Shown piece by piece: positions 12,233-23,410 of a DNA stretch of 64,000 nt. How positions within the stretch are numbered: the first letter of the stretch is position 1; each line of letters opens with the position of its first letter. The notes under the pieces were generated by a model. That model searched no databases and was not told the origin of the DNA. It saw only the letters and a program-made list of their open reading frames with translations. The stretch comes from Rhaphigaster nebulosa (Eukaryota; Arthropoda; Insecta; Hemiptera; Pentatomidae), in assembly GCA_948150685.1 (NCBI GenBank), contig OX411306.1, positions 9,827,574 to 9,891,573 on the forward strand. Reading direction: 5' to 3'. The translations under genes were made by a program, and so were the position numbers.

Positions 12233-13013
12233 ACTTCCTTGTACGAAGTAAAGGAAATATTGTAATCGCGAAAATTTTCGATTTTCAGATTTCAACGGAA
12301 ATATCCATTTTGACTATCCCTGAATCCATTTTGACTAGTTTCGTCGAGACGTCTGTACGTACGTTCGTATCTATACGTGCGTATCTCGCACAACTCAAAA
12401 GCTGTTGTGAAAAAAATTTAGTTGTGAACATCTCTTTTTGGTCACTACAGGATTACCGGAAGTGGAACTTTACTTGAAGGTCAATATTGATTTTCATCAA
12501 AAATTATATTAAAATATAATGCAAAACTTCTCATATGTTTCGGTAATGAAGGTTACAAACGCGATTATTTTTCAGTCTAATTAAATATTTTTATTACTTG
12601 TCTTAAGTGTTAAAATTATGTGTAAAATACTGGTTTTCCTCCCCATTTGTGAGATCAACAAGTCTGCAGCAGGAGAATAGGATTTATGTTAAGTGGGTTC
12701 TTCCGCTTAAAATGTTGAAACCGTCGATTTCCAATGCTTCATCTAGTGACATTGACAGTTTTATTGTTCTCACGGAACATGAAGAAATATCTTGGAAACT
12801 AGTTACCTACTGAAGGAAAACGGCATGTAATAACGGAATGAGATCTCCAGTAACAAGAGCGTGTGTGTCAATAGATGGATGTCGGGACGCCGAGTGTCGT
12901 TTTTACTGTAATCTACGGAAACTAGTAACCAAATTCAGTATCACTTTTTGAGCCACGGATTTATAATTTAATAGGCGTACAAGGAAGTCATGTGTTGTCC
13001 ACATCAGATATTT
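12233..13013 (+). mobile_element. R1 copy 5, forward, long form
   Basis: Both ends are intact. It has fewer central units than usual but carries the ~220-bp long-form insert (12648-12866) that begins GAGATCAACAAGTCTGCAGC and contains a short open frame. It is inserted into the R2 fragment that ends at 12232. Confidence 0.9.
12712..12813 (+). pseudogene. Short open frame in R1 long-form insert, possible captured fragment
   Basis: ATG to TGA, 33 codons. It begins MLKPSISNASSSDIDSF and goes on to TEHEEISWKLV. The same frame with conservative changes is present in other long-form R1 copies: rev 23411 copy (MSKPSISNALSSDID, then KEHEEISWELV), rev 43859 copy (MPKPSISNALSSDID), and 54310 copy (MSKLSISNALSSDID). 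The acidic, serine-rich peptide is not recognised. It may be an exon piece captured by the element, or an untranslated stretch that happens to be open. No splice or expression evidence is available. Confidence 0.3.
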
Positions 13014-13189
13014 TTATCCTAAAGTGAACTTAAATAACAATGTAATTCAGATAAATGAAAATAATGATAAGAACTGAGGCGAGTTAAAGGAATTTAAATC
13101 AGGCAGTATTGTAATGATTTTAAACTGGTTTGAAAATCAATTATATTAACTTCTATTGAAAAGTATAGCGTAAACATAAAAAATCAACA

Positions 13190-13440
13190 ATTTTATAACG
13201 GTACTTTAGAGATAATATATTTCGAAATAAATATCATTTCATAACATTAACTAATTCCTTGACAGAATTAAAGCTAAAACAATAAAAAAGCAGAAACAGA
13301 TATTATTTACTAAATCAAATAATCATCTTTTACTCATAATTTACCGCCCACTGAATCCTGCCGCCCGGGGCAAGTGTTTCATTTGCCCCCCTTGTTCTGG
13401 CGGGAATCTTGAAGTTAACTTAGCTACGCCATTGCATTTT
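13190..13440. repeat. R4 repeat copy 1
   Basis: Matches 52010-52240: TTTCGAAATAAATATCAT, then GAATTAAAGCTAAA..., then CTGCCGCCCGGGGCAAGTG. The end is unusually GC-rich. No coding frame seen. Confidence 0.65.
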
Positions 13441-13629
13441 TAAAACGCTTCTAACGAACCGAAAGGCTGTTTCTTTTTACCATATTTTTCTAATGAACAC
13501 TAAGAACGTGTCGATGTGTAGAAATCTATTTTTGTGAAAGTGTATCTCACACTTTCTTCCGTCTAGTGGGCTCATTAGTTGTTTAGTGAGTGGGCTAATC
13601 ATAAACTTTCGTTTTTTATTAGCTAATTA

Positions 13630-13876
13630 CTGGTACTGGTATTGGTGGGGGGAACTAGTCCGGCAAGTGGGCCTTACGGTCCTTTTTGCCAACCCCTGAC
13701 GGCTACTTTTACGTTACCGCCGCGTACTAACCAGAGTGGGAGTGTCAAGATTCATTCCGCGGGATCGCCACGAAATAAATATTAACCGCCCCAGGTGGGA
13801 ATCGAACCCACAACGTTCCGAACCAGGCACTCTGGGACCCTCGCCCCAACGTACTCGGCCGTCACGTCCTCCTGGT
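13630..13876 (-). mobile_element. tRNA-derived SINE with 11-bp target duplication
   Basis: On the minus strand it starts near CCAGGAGGACGTGACGGCCG. It has a type-2 promoter: an A-box-like GACGGCCGAGTACGTTGG and a perfect B box in GTGGGTTCGATTCCCAC, the T-arm of a tRNA. The unique body ends in a short ACCAGT tandem tail at 13630-13640. TTAGCTAATTA flanks it exactly at 13619-13629 and 13877-13887. The right duplicon at about 15019 shows the unoccupied site (TTAGCTGATTA). RNA polymerase III transcription and LINE-supplied retroposition are expected for the class. No other copy was seen in the window. Confidence 0.88.
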
Positions 13877-14377
13877 TTAGCTAATTAATTTAAACCAGTA
13901 ATTTTTAGAATTTAATTCTAAATAAATTTAAAAATGCTTACTTTTTATTATATTGTTTTTTTAAAGTCCTGTTCTAAATATTATAAATTTTTGTAAAGAT
14001 TTTTTCATACAACGAGTCGCTTAGTATTTTTAAGTTAATGACCTGAGCTGCGGTCAAGGTTGGGAGAGATTGTGCTCACTAGATCTAGAATTAAATCGAT
14101 TCCGGTCGCCTATCGATTTATTTATCTTCCTTTCGATTCTTATGAATTTTTTAGTTTTATCTGTTTCTATAACTAACTTTTTCCTTGCTTGGCTTTAATC
14201 GAAGTTGTTTGTTACATTTAATGTGATACTTTCTGCATTTCACCTATTCATCGGTGAAACCAATTGTTGAATTTCTTTTAACTACGGCCATAGTAAGTTT
14301 TGCGTTCGTTTTAGGGTCCATTAAATCAAAAAAAAAATGGTGTGTGTTTTGTGCCAGATGTTGTAGCAACTTTATGA

Positions 14378-14462
14378 TCAAAATCGACAAGCCGGAAAAG
14401 CCACTATATATCATCAATTTTACAATGTTCTCGAAAATGGCTCAAACGATTTCATAATTAAA
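14378..14462 (+). mobile_element. R2 internal scrap
   Basis: AAAATCGACAAGCCGGAAAA, ATCAATTTTACA and TCTCGAAAATGGCTCAAACG match R2 interior. Both ends are missing. Confidence 0.5.
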
Positions 14463-14807
14463 GAACGTTTAATTACAGATCGATTTAACGAATTTGATCA
14501 AATAATTAAATGGTCTTTAATATCAGCATCCTCATTGGAAAAATCTGACGAAGCTTAATCGCATATTTTTCAAAATGGCTATCTTTAAAGTATACATCCT
14601 TAATTTTATCGATTAATTATTTAAAACAATTAACCGTTTCACATTTTTAGTAGTATTAAAAAATAGATAAATAAAGGAAACTGTTTGAAATATTTACTCA
14701 GATTGAAAGCAAATTTTTTTTCCGGAAATAAGACTATTCTGTACTCAGTTGTTCATTAAACACATTTTTTTTTTATCGATAATGTATATGACAATATATC
14801 TGTTTGT

Positions 14808-14810
<3 letters not shown>

Positions 14811-14886
<76 letters not shown>
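14811..14886. repeat. (TA)n microsatellite
   Basis: About 38 TA units immediately after R7, as in the right duplicon. Confidence 0.95.
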
Positions 14887-14888
<2 letters not shown>

Positions 14889-15136
14889 TCGGTTATCATA
14901 AAATTATACACTAAGAACGTGTCGAAGTGTAAAACTCTATTTTTGTGAAAGTTTATCTCACACTTTCTTCCGTCTAGTGGCTCATTAATTCTTTAGTGAG
15001 TGGGCTTATCATAAACTTTCGTTTTTATTAGCTGATTAACCTAACCCGGTAATTATTCGAATTTAATTCTAATTAAATTTAAAAATGCTTAATTTTTAAA
15101 TTTAATTCTAATTAAATTTAAAAATGCTTACTTTTT

Positions 15137-15705
15137 ACTTCCTTGTACGAAGTAAAGGAAGTATTGTAATCGCGAAAATTTTCGGTTTTCAGATTTCAAC
15201 GGAAATATCCATTTTGACTAGTTTCGTCGAGGCGTCTGTACGTACGTATGTTCGTACATTCGTTCGTTCGTATTTCGCATAACTCAAAAACGGTTAGCCG
15301 TAGAAAGTTGAAATTTTGTATTTAGGATTGCTTTAAAATTTATTTGTGAACATCTCTTTTTGGTTACTGTTTGATCACCGGAAGTGGTACTTTACTTGTA
15401 GGTCATAATTGATTTCCATAAAAAATTATGTTAAAATACTATGCAAAACTTCTCAAATTTAGTATTTATAACTTATATAATGATTTAAATAACATACTAG
15501 ATTTTGGTCTAAATTGGAAAACCGGAAGCAGTACTTTACTTGAAGGTCATATTAGACTTTCACCAAAAATTATGTTAAAATATAATTTAAAACATATCAA
15601 ATTTGGTAAATAAGTCTTTTATATCGATATGAATGTATTTACTATATTTTGGTTCAAATTGGTGAGCCGAAAAGTATACTTTACTTGAAGGTCATAATAA
15701 GCTTA
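15137..15705 (+). mobile_element. R1 copy 6, forward, 3'-truncated
   Basis: 5' end intact, following GCTTACTTTTT. The left duplicon shows the unoccupied sequence GCTTACTTTTTATTATATTG, which fixes the 5' edge within or at the end of the T-run. Three central units are present. The last ~200 bp and the terminal hairpin are missing, so the copy passes directly into R7. Confidence 0.88.
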
Positions 15706-15990
15706 ATCTTATCCCTAATTTTATCAAATAATTATTCGAAATAATTAATCGTCTCACATTTTTAGTAGTATTAACAAATACATAAATAAAAACTATAAGA
15801 AAGAATTTGTTGATTAAATAAATTAAAAAAGTAGAAACATTTACTAAGATTGTAAGCAAATTTTTTTTTTCGGAAATAAGACTATTCTGTACTCCATTTA
15901 AATCTGTATACAATTTCAGTTTTTTATTGCATACTGTGCAACAGTTGTTCATTAAACAAATTTTTTTTATCGATAATGTATATGACAATA

Positions 15991-16758
15991 TGTGCCCATA
16001 ATTATGAAAGTGGTCTAAGTCAAAATTAAAAAAAAAATGAATTTATCACTTATTTCACGCGACATGATTTTAAACTAAATTTATTCAATGTAATTTTTAC
16101 GATATCGCCAAAAATGAACCTTTAGATAGTAGTTGTAATTACAACGTTATACAGAATTCATTAAGTGTTAATTATGAATGTGATCTAAGTCAACAATTTA
16201 AAGAAATTATATAAACATAGCTTAAACTATTCTTTAAACCTAAAAGAGGAAGACCAAAAATATACGAAAATATTCAATTACTTCCATTATACAACACCAC
16301 TAGACCAGTAACGGAAGAAAAACATAAAGATCTTATGTGTTTACTACCATACATCCCTCCATTTTTTTCAGGAACATTTTAAAAATCTTAAAAACACGAA
16401 ATTATAATAAAAATGGATTACTTGTTAAAAATGATTAATAAATGTTTATGAATTATTTCATTAAAGTTGTTGTTTCAAATAAAAATCACAATTTTTTATT
16501 TCATTAAGTCAATTATAGGACATTCAGTTATTTTTGAAAATGGTCTAACTCAATTCAAGCTTTAAAAACAACATTTTCCTATGAAATTCACAAAAAAATT
16601 CATATCTATAATAAATTTCCATTAATCAATACTAATAAAATTATAAATTGAAATGTCGCATAATATAAAAATATTTTTTAATTTATTCAAATGGGATTCA
16701 TTAAATATCTCGAAACCAGAAATATATGACTTAGACCACTTTCATAATTATGGGCACA
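15991..16758 (+). mobile_element. TA-target TIR element (Tc1/mariner-like plan), 768 bp
   Basis: Ends TGTGCCCATAATTATG and its inverse; together with the flanking TA the match is 35 of 35 bases (15988-16022 against 16727-16761). TA borders both sides (15989-15990, 16759-16760). The empty site GACAATATATCTGT is present in the left duplicon at about 14791-14804, against GACAATA-element-TATATCTGT here. Two worn internal copies of the terminal word lie at 16171 (AATTATGAATGTGATCTAAG) and 16528. It contains a short coding remnant at 16236-16382. TA duplication points to Tc1/mariner or a relative; no transposase catalytic region is visible. Confidence 0.85.
16236..16382 (+). pseudogene. C-terminal coding remnant with AT-hook core inside TIR element
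   Basis: Open for 48 codons to a TAA, no ATG. It reads KPKRGRPKIYENIQ, then TTRPVTEEKHKDLMCLLPYI and PPFFSGTF. KRGRPK is an AT-hook core, which binds the minor groove of AT-rich DNA. The KHKDLM-LLPYIPP stretch resembles C-terminal tails of uncharacterised arthropod element-linked proteins as I recall them. It probably represents the last coding piece of the element's own or a captured protein. The upstream part is missing or lost to decay. Confidence 0.4.
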
Positions 16759-16778
16759 TATATCTGTCTGTATGTTTA

Positions 16779-16780
<2 letters not shown>

Positions 16781-16859
<79 letters not shown>
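16781..16859. repeat. (TA)n microsatellite
   Basis: About 39 units. Apparent reading frames through it encode only YIYIYI and are not genes. Confidence 0.95.
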
Positions 16860-16861
<2 letters not shown>

Positions 16862-17500
16862 CGCAAAAACTCAAAAAGAGACATCGATGTGATTGGAAGT
16901 ATTGGAGTGATGTGCTGTCTCTAGTTGATACGTCTTTCTGTACAGTTGATGTGAGACGTGCTGTTTTTGATCTTCATAGATGTGCTTTTTTGGAGTGTTC
17001 TGATGATGCCTGAATTGGCGAAACGTTGACTGGTTAGTTGGTTGCAGGAATTTTAGAGACTTGAGGCTTGAGGAATCTTCCAATTATGTGATATATAAAG
17101 TCGTAAAAAATAACGTAGAGTGTTGAGAAAAAAAAAGTCCATAAACTTTGTTTGATTTAATGGTTCATTATCTATTGGAAACTAAATCTTTCCATGAAAA
17201 CATAATGGAATTTCCAAGGAAACTATTAATATTTCACTAGCTCAACTTGAGCAGAAATATATTTCTTCTTATATATACATATATTTAGCAAAAATACTGT
17301 TATATCAGAAGATTATAAGAAAAATAACAAGAAGACATGCTGAGCTATAAAAAAATTATTATGCATTTTAAATTAGCAACTGAGAGGCAGTTGTGTATAT
17401 CTTCCTGATTCTCCTTCCCTTCCAATTGTACGAACAAATTTAATTTTCATCCCCACCAACATAAAATTTGTATTTCGAGGAATATTTTAGATAATTAAAA
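16860..17500. other. Unassigned DNA with hammerhead-like core
   Basis: Includes a GC-richer block (16860-17085) in which CTGATGA (17000-17006), a UGCC/GGC(G) stem and GAAAC (17020-17024) occur in hammerhead order. A 70-codon open frame on the minus strand (16871-17083) has no recognisable features. 17085-17500 is AT-rich without assignment. Confidence 0.45.
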
Positions 17501-18398
17501 ATATCTGATGTGGACAATACATGACTTCCTTGTACGCCTATTAAATTATAAATCCGTGGCTCAAAAAGTGATCCTCAATTTGGTTACTAGTTTCCGAAGA
17601 TCGCAGTATATCAAAAACAACACGGCGTCGCGACATCCATCTATACACACACACACACACCCACACAAATAGGGAGGGAAACCTACACTAAATTTTAACA
17701 CTTAAAACAAGTAATAAAAATGTTTAATTGGATTGGAAACCAAATTGCGTTTGTAACCTTTATTACCGAAACATGATTCATGTATTTAATTTAAATATAA
17801 TTTTTGATGTAAGCTTATTATTATGACCTTCAAGTAAAGTACTCTTTTCGGCTCACCAATTTTAACCAAAATATATTAAATACATTCACATCAATATAAA
17901 AGTCCTATTTACCAAATTTGAAATGTTTTACATTATATTTTAATATAATTTTTAATGAAAGTCTAATATGACCTTCAAGTAAAGTATCGCTTCCGGTTTT
18001 CCAATTTAGAGAAAAATTTAGTATGTTATTTATATCATTATATAAGTTATAAATACCAAATTTGAGAAGTTTTGCAAAGTATTTTAATATAATTTTTGAT
18101 GGAAATCAATTATGACCTTCAAGTAAAGTACCACTTCCGATGATTAAGCAGTGACCAAAAAGGGAGGTTCACAACTAGATTTTAGAACAATCCTAAATAC
18201 AAAATTTCAACTTTCTACGGCTAACCGTTTTTGAGTTATGCGAAATACGAACGAACGAACGTACGTACGCACAGACGCCACAACGAAACTAGTCAGAATG
18301 GATTCAGGGATGGTCAAAATGGATATTTCCGTTGAAATCTGAAAACCGTAAATTTTCGCGATTACAATACTTCCTTCCTTTAATGCGTACAAGGAAGT
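17501..18398 (-). mobile_element. R1 copy 7, reverse, complete short form
   Basis: ATATCTGATGTGGACAATAC to GCGTACAAGGAAGT. Three central units at about 17827, 17970 and 18117, (CA)n at 17645-17660. The 5' hairpin is changed by a small duplication (CTTCCTTCCTTTAATGCG). Confidence 0.92.
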
Positions 18399-19140
18399 AA
18401 AAAGAGATTTTGATCCAATTATCATGGTAACCTATAAATATTATGCCAAATTTGGCGATTATAGACATTTATTAGGCCATTATAGTAAGTTTGCCTTATT
18501 CAAATTAAATCTCCCCCTCCCTCCCAAAAAAAATTAAATTCCCCTCAGAAAAAAATTCTGTGTACAAAATAGAAACCTAGTCGGAGGTATTATAACACTG
18601 ATTGTAATTCATCTTCACCATATTTAACTTATCTATGCGGCTCGTGGATTCACAATTACATCATTTTTTTTTTATTAATCTCCTGACGTTAGAGACAATG
18701 ACGATTTTAATTTTTTATTTCATATCGTGCGACATTTGTTCACTAAACAATTGCTTTTCTATCGACAATTATTCTTGTTTCTCATAAAAAAAAAAAAAAA
18801 AAAAGCTTAGAAACCAGATAATACTGGGAAAAAGCTTTAAATCGATTTTAAATATTATATCATATCTGTCAGCAGTGTTTTGGTTTATTATCTTCAATAT
18901 TTTAACATATCCACTTAATTAATTAACAAATTAATATTCAACAACTAATTTTTTAAAAGTTTATTTCAAATTTAATTTCCCCCCCCCCGTCAAATATAGG
19001 TGTTTGAAATCAAAGTTTAATAAATATAAATATTAGCCTTATCTCTGTGAGTTGCTTATATTTTTTTTTGTATTTATCTATTGTGTTATATTTTCCAAAA
19101 ACGAATAAAAAGACTTTTGATAGAAAATTCCCCAATTATC
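18399..19140. other. Unassigned AT-rich DNA
   Basis: No gene. A weak relative of R7 (TTCATATCGTGCGACATTTG TTCACTAAACAA) is at about 18718-18755, and homopolymer runs A18 and C10 are present. Confidence 0.45.
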
Positions 19141-19197
19141 TTTCAAATGTATAAATTCCTGGAATTTATACCAGGAATATATTATATCTATACATCT

Positions 19198-19198
19198 A

Positions 19199-19276
<78 letters not shown>
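19198..19276. repeat. (TA)n microsatellite
   Basis: Lies directly left of the pogo-like terminus. The sequence before it (CAGGAATATATTATATCTAT, 19168-19187) recurs at 20059-20078 beyond the next TA array. Confidence 0.95.

Positions 19277-19975
<699 letters not shown>

Positions 19976-20059
<84 letters not shown>
19976..20059. repeat. (CA)n-(TA)n compound microsatellite
   Basis: CA to 19989, then TA. Right-hand counterpart of 19681-19786. Confidence 0.95.
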
Positions 20060-20062
<3 letters not shown>

Positions 20063-20194
20063 GAATGTATTATATCTATGCATTTCCTGGAAAGTTTCAG
20101 GAAATGTATAGTTTTCGAGCCAAAAAACTATACGAATGTGGGTTTCCTTAGGAACATGTAGCGAATGAATCCTTTATAAAACATGCGTAAAAAT

Positions 20195-20437
20195 GTCAAT
20201 ACTCTGCATCATTGCTAATAATGGTTCGATTTTGATGATTTTTAAAATATATTTTATTATTTACAGAGAATTCAATTATCTTTCAAATTATTTATTCAAA
20301 ATGTATGATAAAAGGCATACTTTTCGAATTATACACAAATAAATTTTCTTTTCGTCATAACTTATTTTTCTGCCTTTTCTCGGAGAGCTACTTTATATAT
20401 GGATAGTTAAAGTGCTTTAAGTAGAAGACTTTAGGCA
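20195..20437 (-). mobile_element. R2 internal fragment, reverse
   Basis: CTAATAATGGTTCGATTTTG, AAGGCATACTTTTCGAATTA and TTTTCGTCATAACTTATTTT are R2 interior reversed. Ends missing. It also carries the R6 word GAGAATTCAATTATCTTTCA. Confidence 0.6.
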
Positions 20438-20674
20438 AAATCATTAGAACCAACAGTCTTTCGAGTTCCTAGGATCAACTTGAGATGATCTGTAACTTTG
20501 GTGCGATATCTAAACAAAAATTGGTTCAATAGACTCAAACGAAAGCCGCGGATGGCGGCGGACGGACGGATTTTTTAAATTTAATTGTCAACAAACCTAA
20601 AAATAATCTTAATCAGAATAATATATAAGTGATGATCTAGCAAAAAATGTACAGGACTTTCGCCGGAAGTAAAA

Positions 20675-21692
20675 AAAAAATCTGGGCGGTGCGCGCATCA
20701 CACAAGTTTCCCTTACCGTCCCATAATAATTATCTTTTTGATACAATTTTAAAGAGTTCACATAAACACTGCTTCTAATGAACTTAGCAGCATACACATC
20801 TTTACATCTTCTCCCACTTAAGTACAATAAAAAAGTTTTTTAATTAAACAATTTTAGTACAACAATCCTGTACACTACCTATATATTTTAACATTGTCAA
20901 GTTGCAAATATATTTTAAAAGTTTCGGTTTAGTTTCCATGGAAACGTTTTCTTTCCATTAAATAATGTGAAAGTAGAAATTATTGAGTTAATTACCGCTT
21001 TTGTATTCTTAAATTACTTTATTACAGAGCGTATTGTTTACAACAGATTGGCGGATTGGTGGGAGGAAGTTTGGTCGCATCCGTCTCCTTTCAGATGCGC
21101 TTGGTTGCCCATCTAAGGTCTTGTGCTCCTCATAAAATACACTGTATCTTTGCTAATACTGGTCAGATTTTGATGTTTTTTAGATCATTTAATTGCCTAT
21201 ACAATTCTATACATAATTTACCGTAAAATGCATACTTTTTAAGCTATGCGAAAATAAAATATTCTTTTCATCATAACTTTTTTCCCAGCAATTCCTCGGT
21301 GATTTACAACATAAATGAAAAGTTAAAGGCCTATATGAAGAATAATTTAGGCAAGTTTCATCAAAATCGTTAGAGCCGTTTTCGAGAAAATTGTAAAAAA
21401 GTGTAAAATCGATTATATAAAGTGGCACTTCCGGTAAGTCGATTTTGACGAAAAAGTTGCCGTAACATCAAAGCCATGTACCTACCTTAAATACGTAATT
21501 TGGGTATCGTACGACTTTTCGTTTTTGAGCTAGACTGTTCACATACACACACACAGACCATTTTGCGAGACTTGGTCATTTGGACTCAGGGGACCTTAAA
21601 ACGTGTATTTACGTTGAAAACTCGAATTCGAAAATTTTCACGATCGCAATACTTCCCCTTTTTATATACTTCGTATAGAGGAAAGGGAAAGT
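20675..21692 (-). mobile_element. R2 copy 2, reverse, complete
   Basis: Begins AAAATCTGGGCGGTGCGCGC ATCACAC (terminal hairpin in reverse), then AAGTTTCCCTTACCGTCC, and ends TATACTTCGTATAGAGGAAA GGGAAAGT. One central unit. Same length class as copy 1. Apparent open frames inside (20609-20827, 21207-21428) coincide with conserved non-coding element sequence and are not genes. Confidence 0.9.
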
Positions 21693-22634
21693 AAAAATCT
21701 TGTAAACACATCTGAAATTTTTTAAATATAATTATTTGGAAGTAATAAACCACTGTGTAATAATTTGCTGTTTTTAATAACTAAAGTGAAAATCAGAAAG
21801 TTTGTCAATTTCGTAAACAGTTTATTATATTTATGGCAAAAAAACATTTTTTTCTAGTTTTTTTTTTTTTCTATTGTCAAAAAATGATTAAATATAAACC
21901 AATCTTGTTTCATCCAATCATAACAGTTTAGAAGAGAGATATTTTCATTTATAAGATTTCCCATAACCCAGTACTCTTCCCCTAAACTCGATGAAGGGGG
22001 GGATTCTAAAATACACATTTATATTTAGAGAGGCGGCATAGGACACCATTTTTTTTTCTCTTTCTTTCTTTTTGTTGTTTTTTGTTTTGCCCCAAGGCTT
22101 TTTTGTTGTGCTCCGGAAACAATAGCGACTCTCATTTTCATTTAGGAAATGGATTCACCACGGAGACCTTGATTGAACCAAAATCCAGTGCAACAATGAC
22201 CAGGATCTCGCTGGAGAAAGCTGTGTGTGTAACAAAGCGTTTTTGCAACGCCCGTGAAAGTGGATCAATGCAAGGCCTTGCACATCGGAGAGGAATTGCA
22301 CTCGGCCGATTTAGGAGGCAGTGGATCTAATTTAGTTTGCCATGGCCAACGTGATCAGAACAATTCAAAGAATAATCATAAAGCAGGTTGTAAACCAATT
22401 TAACGTACGTACCGGTTGTCATTTAGGCAATATTCCAAAAACGTTACCTCAATATGGCGAGGGTATACAGTTTTAAGACCTGACTATACCGGACTGAATG
22501 CACCCGAGTTTGTCCGAAGTAAGGTTAGCGTTTGATATCGAAATCAAAAATACAATTACTTCCCCTGTATTACATATTAGGAGTTTGACTGGGTTATTGT
22601 TTATCTATACTAAGAGTTTATGATATTTTTGGAT
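21693..22634. other. Unassigned DNA with a gene-like composition island
   Basis: 22082-22330 is markedly less AT-rich than its surroundings. The plus strand has an open frame of 82 codons there. The minus strand over the same bases has a second open stretch containing TAFSSEILVIVALDFGSIKV. Neither is recognised. 22360-22550 is also of mixed composition. Could be part of an unidentified element or an untranslated exon. Confidence 0.35.
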
Positions 22635-23229
22635 CAGTTGACATCCGCATGATGGTATAGAAGGATCAATCTAATTAGGGATTGATAAATTATTTGCCAC
22701 TTCTATAATTTTGTTTTATTGAAAACTGGTTTCGAATGTTATACATTCATCCTCAGTTCTAAAAACACACAAAAAATTCAAAATATAGTTTGATATAATA
22801 TTAAATTAGATGTATTATAAATCAGTATTATAAAACATTAATGAATTATGAATTTAGTTAAGACAAGAAATCAAATACATGTCGGTACTCACCAAAGTTA
22901 AAATGGATTATATCAAACAGAAAACTTCGTAGAATTTGTACAAGTTTGTAAAACTTTTCTGTTTGATATAATCCATTTAAACTTTGGTGAGTACCAACAT
23001 GTATCTGATTTCTTGTCTTAATTAAATTCATAATTCATAAATGTTTTACAATACTGATTTATATTACATCTAATTTAATATGTATAATAATACCAAACTA
23101 TGTTTTGAATTGCTTATTTTTTAATTTTTTTTTTGTGTTTTTAGAACTGAGGATGAATGTATAACATTCCAAACTAGTTTTCAATAAAAAAAATTTATAG
23201 AAGTGGCAAATAATTTATCAATCCCTAAT
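22635..23229. mobile_element. Penelope-like element copy B, terminal repeats only
   Basis: CAGTTGACATCCGCATGATG begins the left end. Two copies of the terminal sequence meet head to head around 22930-22945 with no coding part between them, giving a ~590-bp snapback. Hammerhead-like motifs lie at 22729-22756 (minus) and 23147-23174 (plus, GAAAC changed to CAAAC). Confidence 0.75.
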
Positions 23230-23410
23230 ACTTTTGGAATTTCTTATAATTATATTACTTAATTTAAAGGTTATATATGATTTATTTATAGTTTTAGAAC
23301 TTATAAGATTTATGATAAGGTATTTATTTATTCTAAAATGAGATCTTCATATCGTTGTTCCTATCGTAAACTAACGAATGTGAAAATCATTACTTTGTAT
23401 GGAGAGCAAA

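Larger units (their letters stand above)
13495..14886. repeat. Tandem duplicon, left copy (R8 ... R7 ... (TA)n)
   Basis: R8 (13495-13629, AAGAACGTGTCGA, TCACACTTTCTTCCGTCTAG, TTTAGTGAGTGGGC) and R7 (14575-14810, CACATTTTTAGTAGTATTAA, AATAAGACTATTCTGTACTC) occur in the same order here and at 14905-16860. Between them this copy has the SINE (13630-13876) and an R2 scrap. The right copy has R1 and a TA-target element instead. Sequence between the landmarks is partly shared (TTTAATTCTAAATAAATTTA, AAAATGCTTACTTTTT). Confidence 0.7.
14905..16860. repeat. Tandem duplicon, right copy
   Basis: R8 at 14905-15055, then a local duplication of TTTAATTCTAATTAAATTTA (15060 and 15100), R1 copy 6, R7 at 15711-15990, a TA-target element and (TA)n. 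The R7 piece carries about 60 bp (15897-15948) absent from the left copy. Confidence 0.7.
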
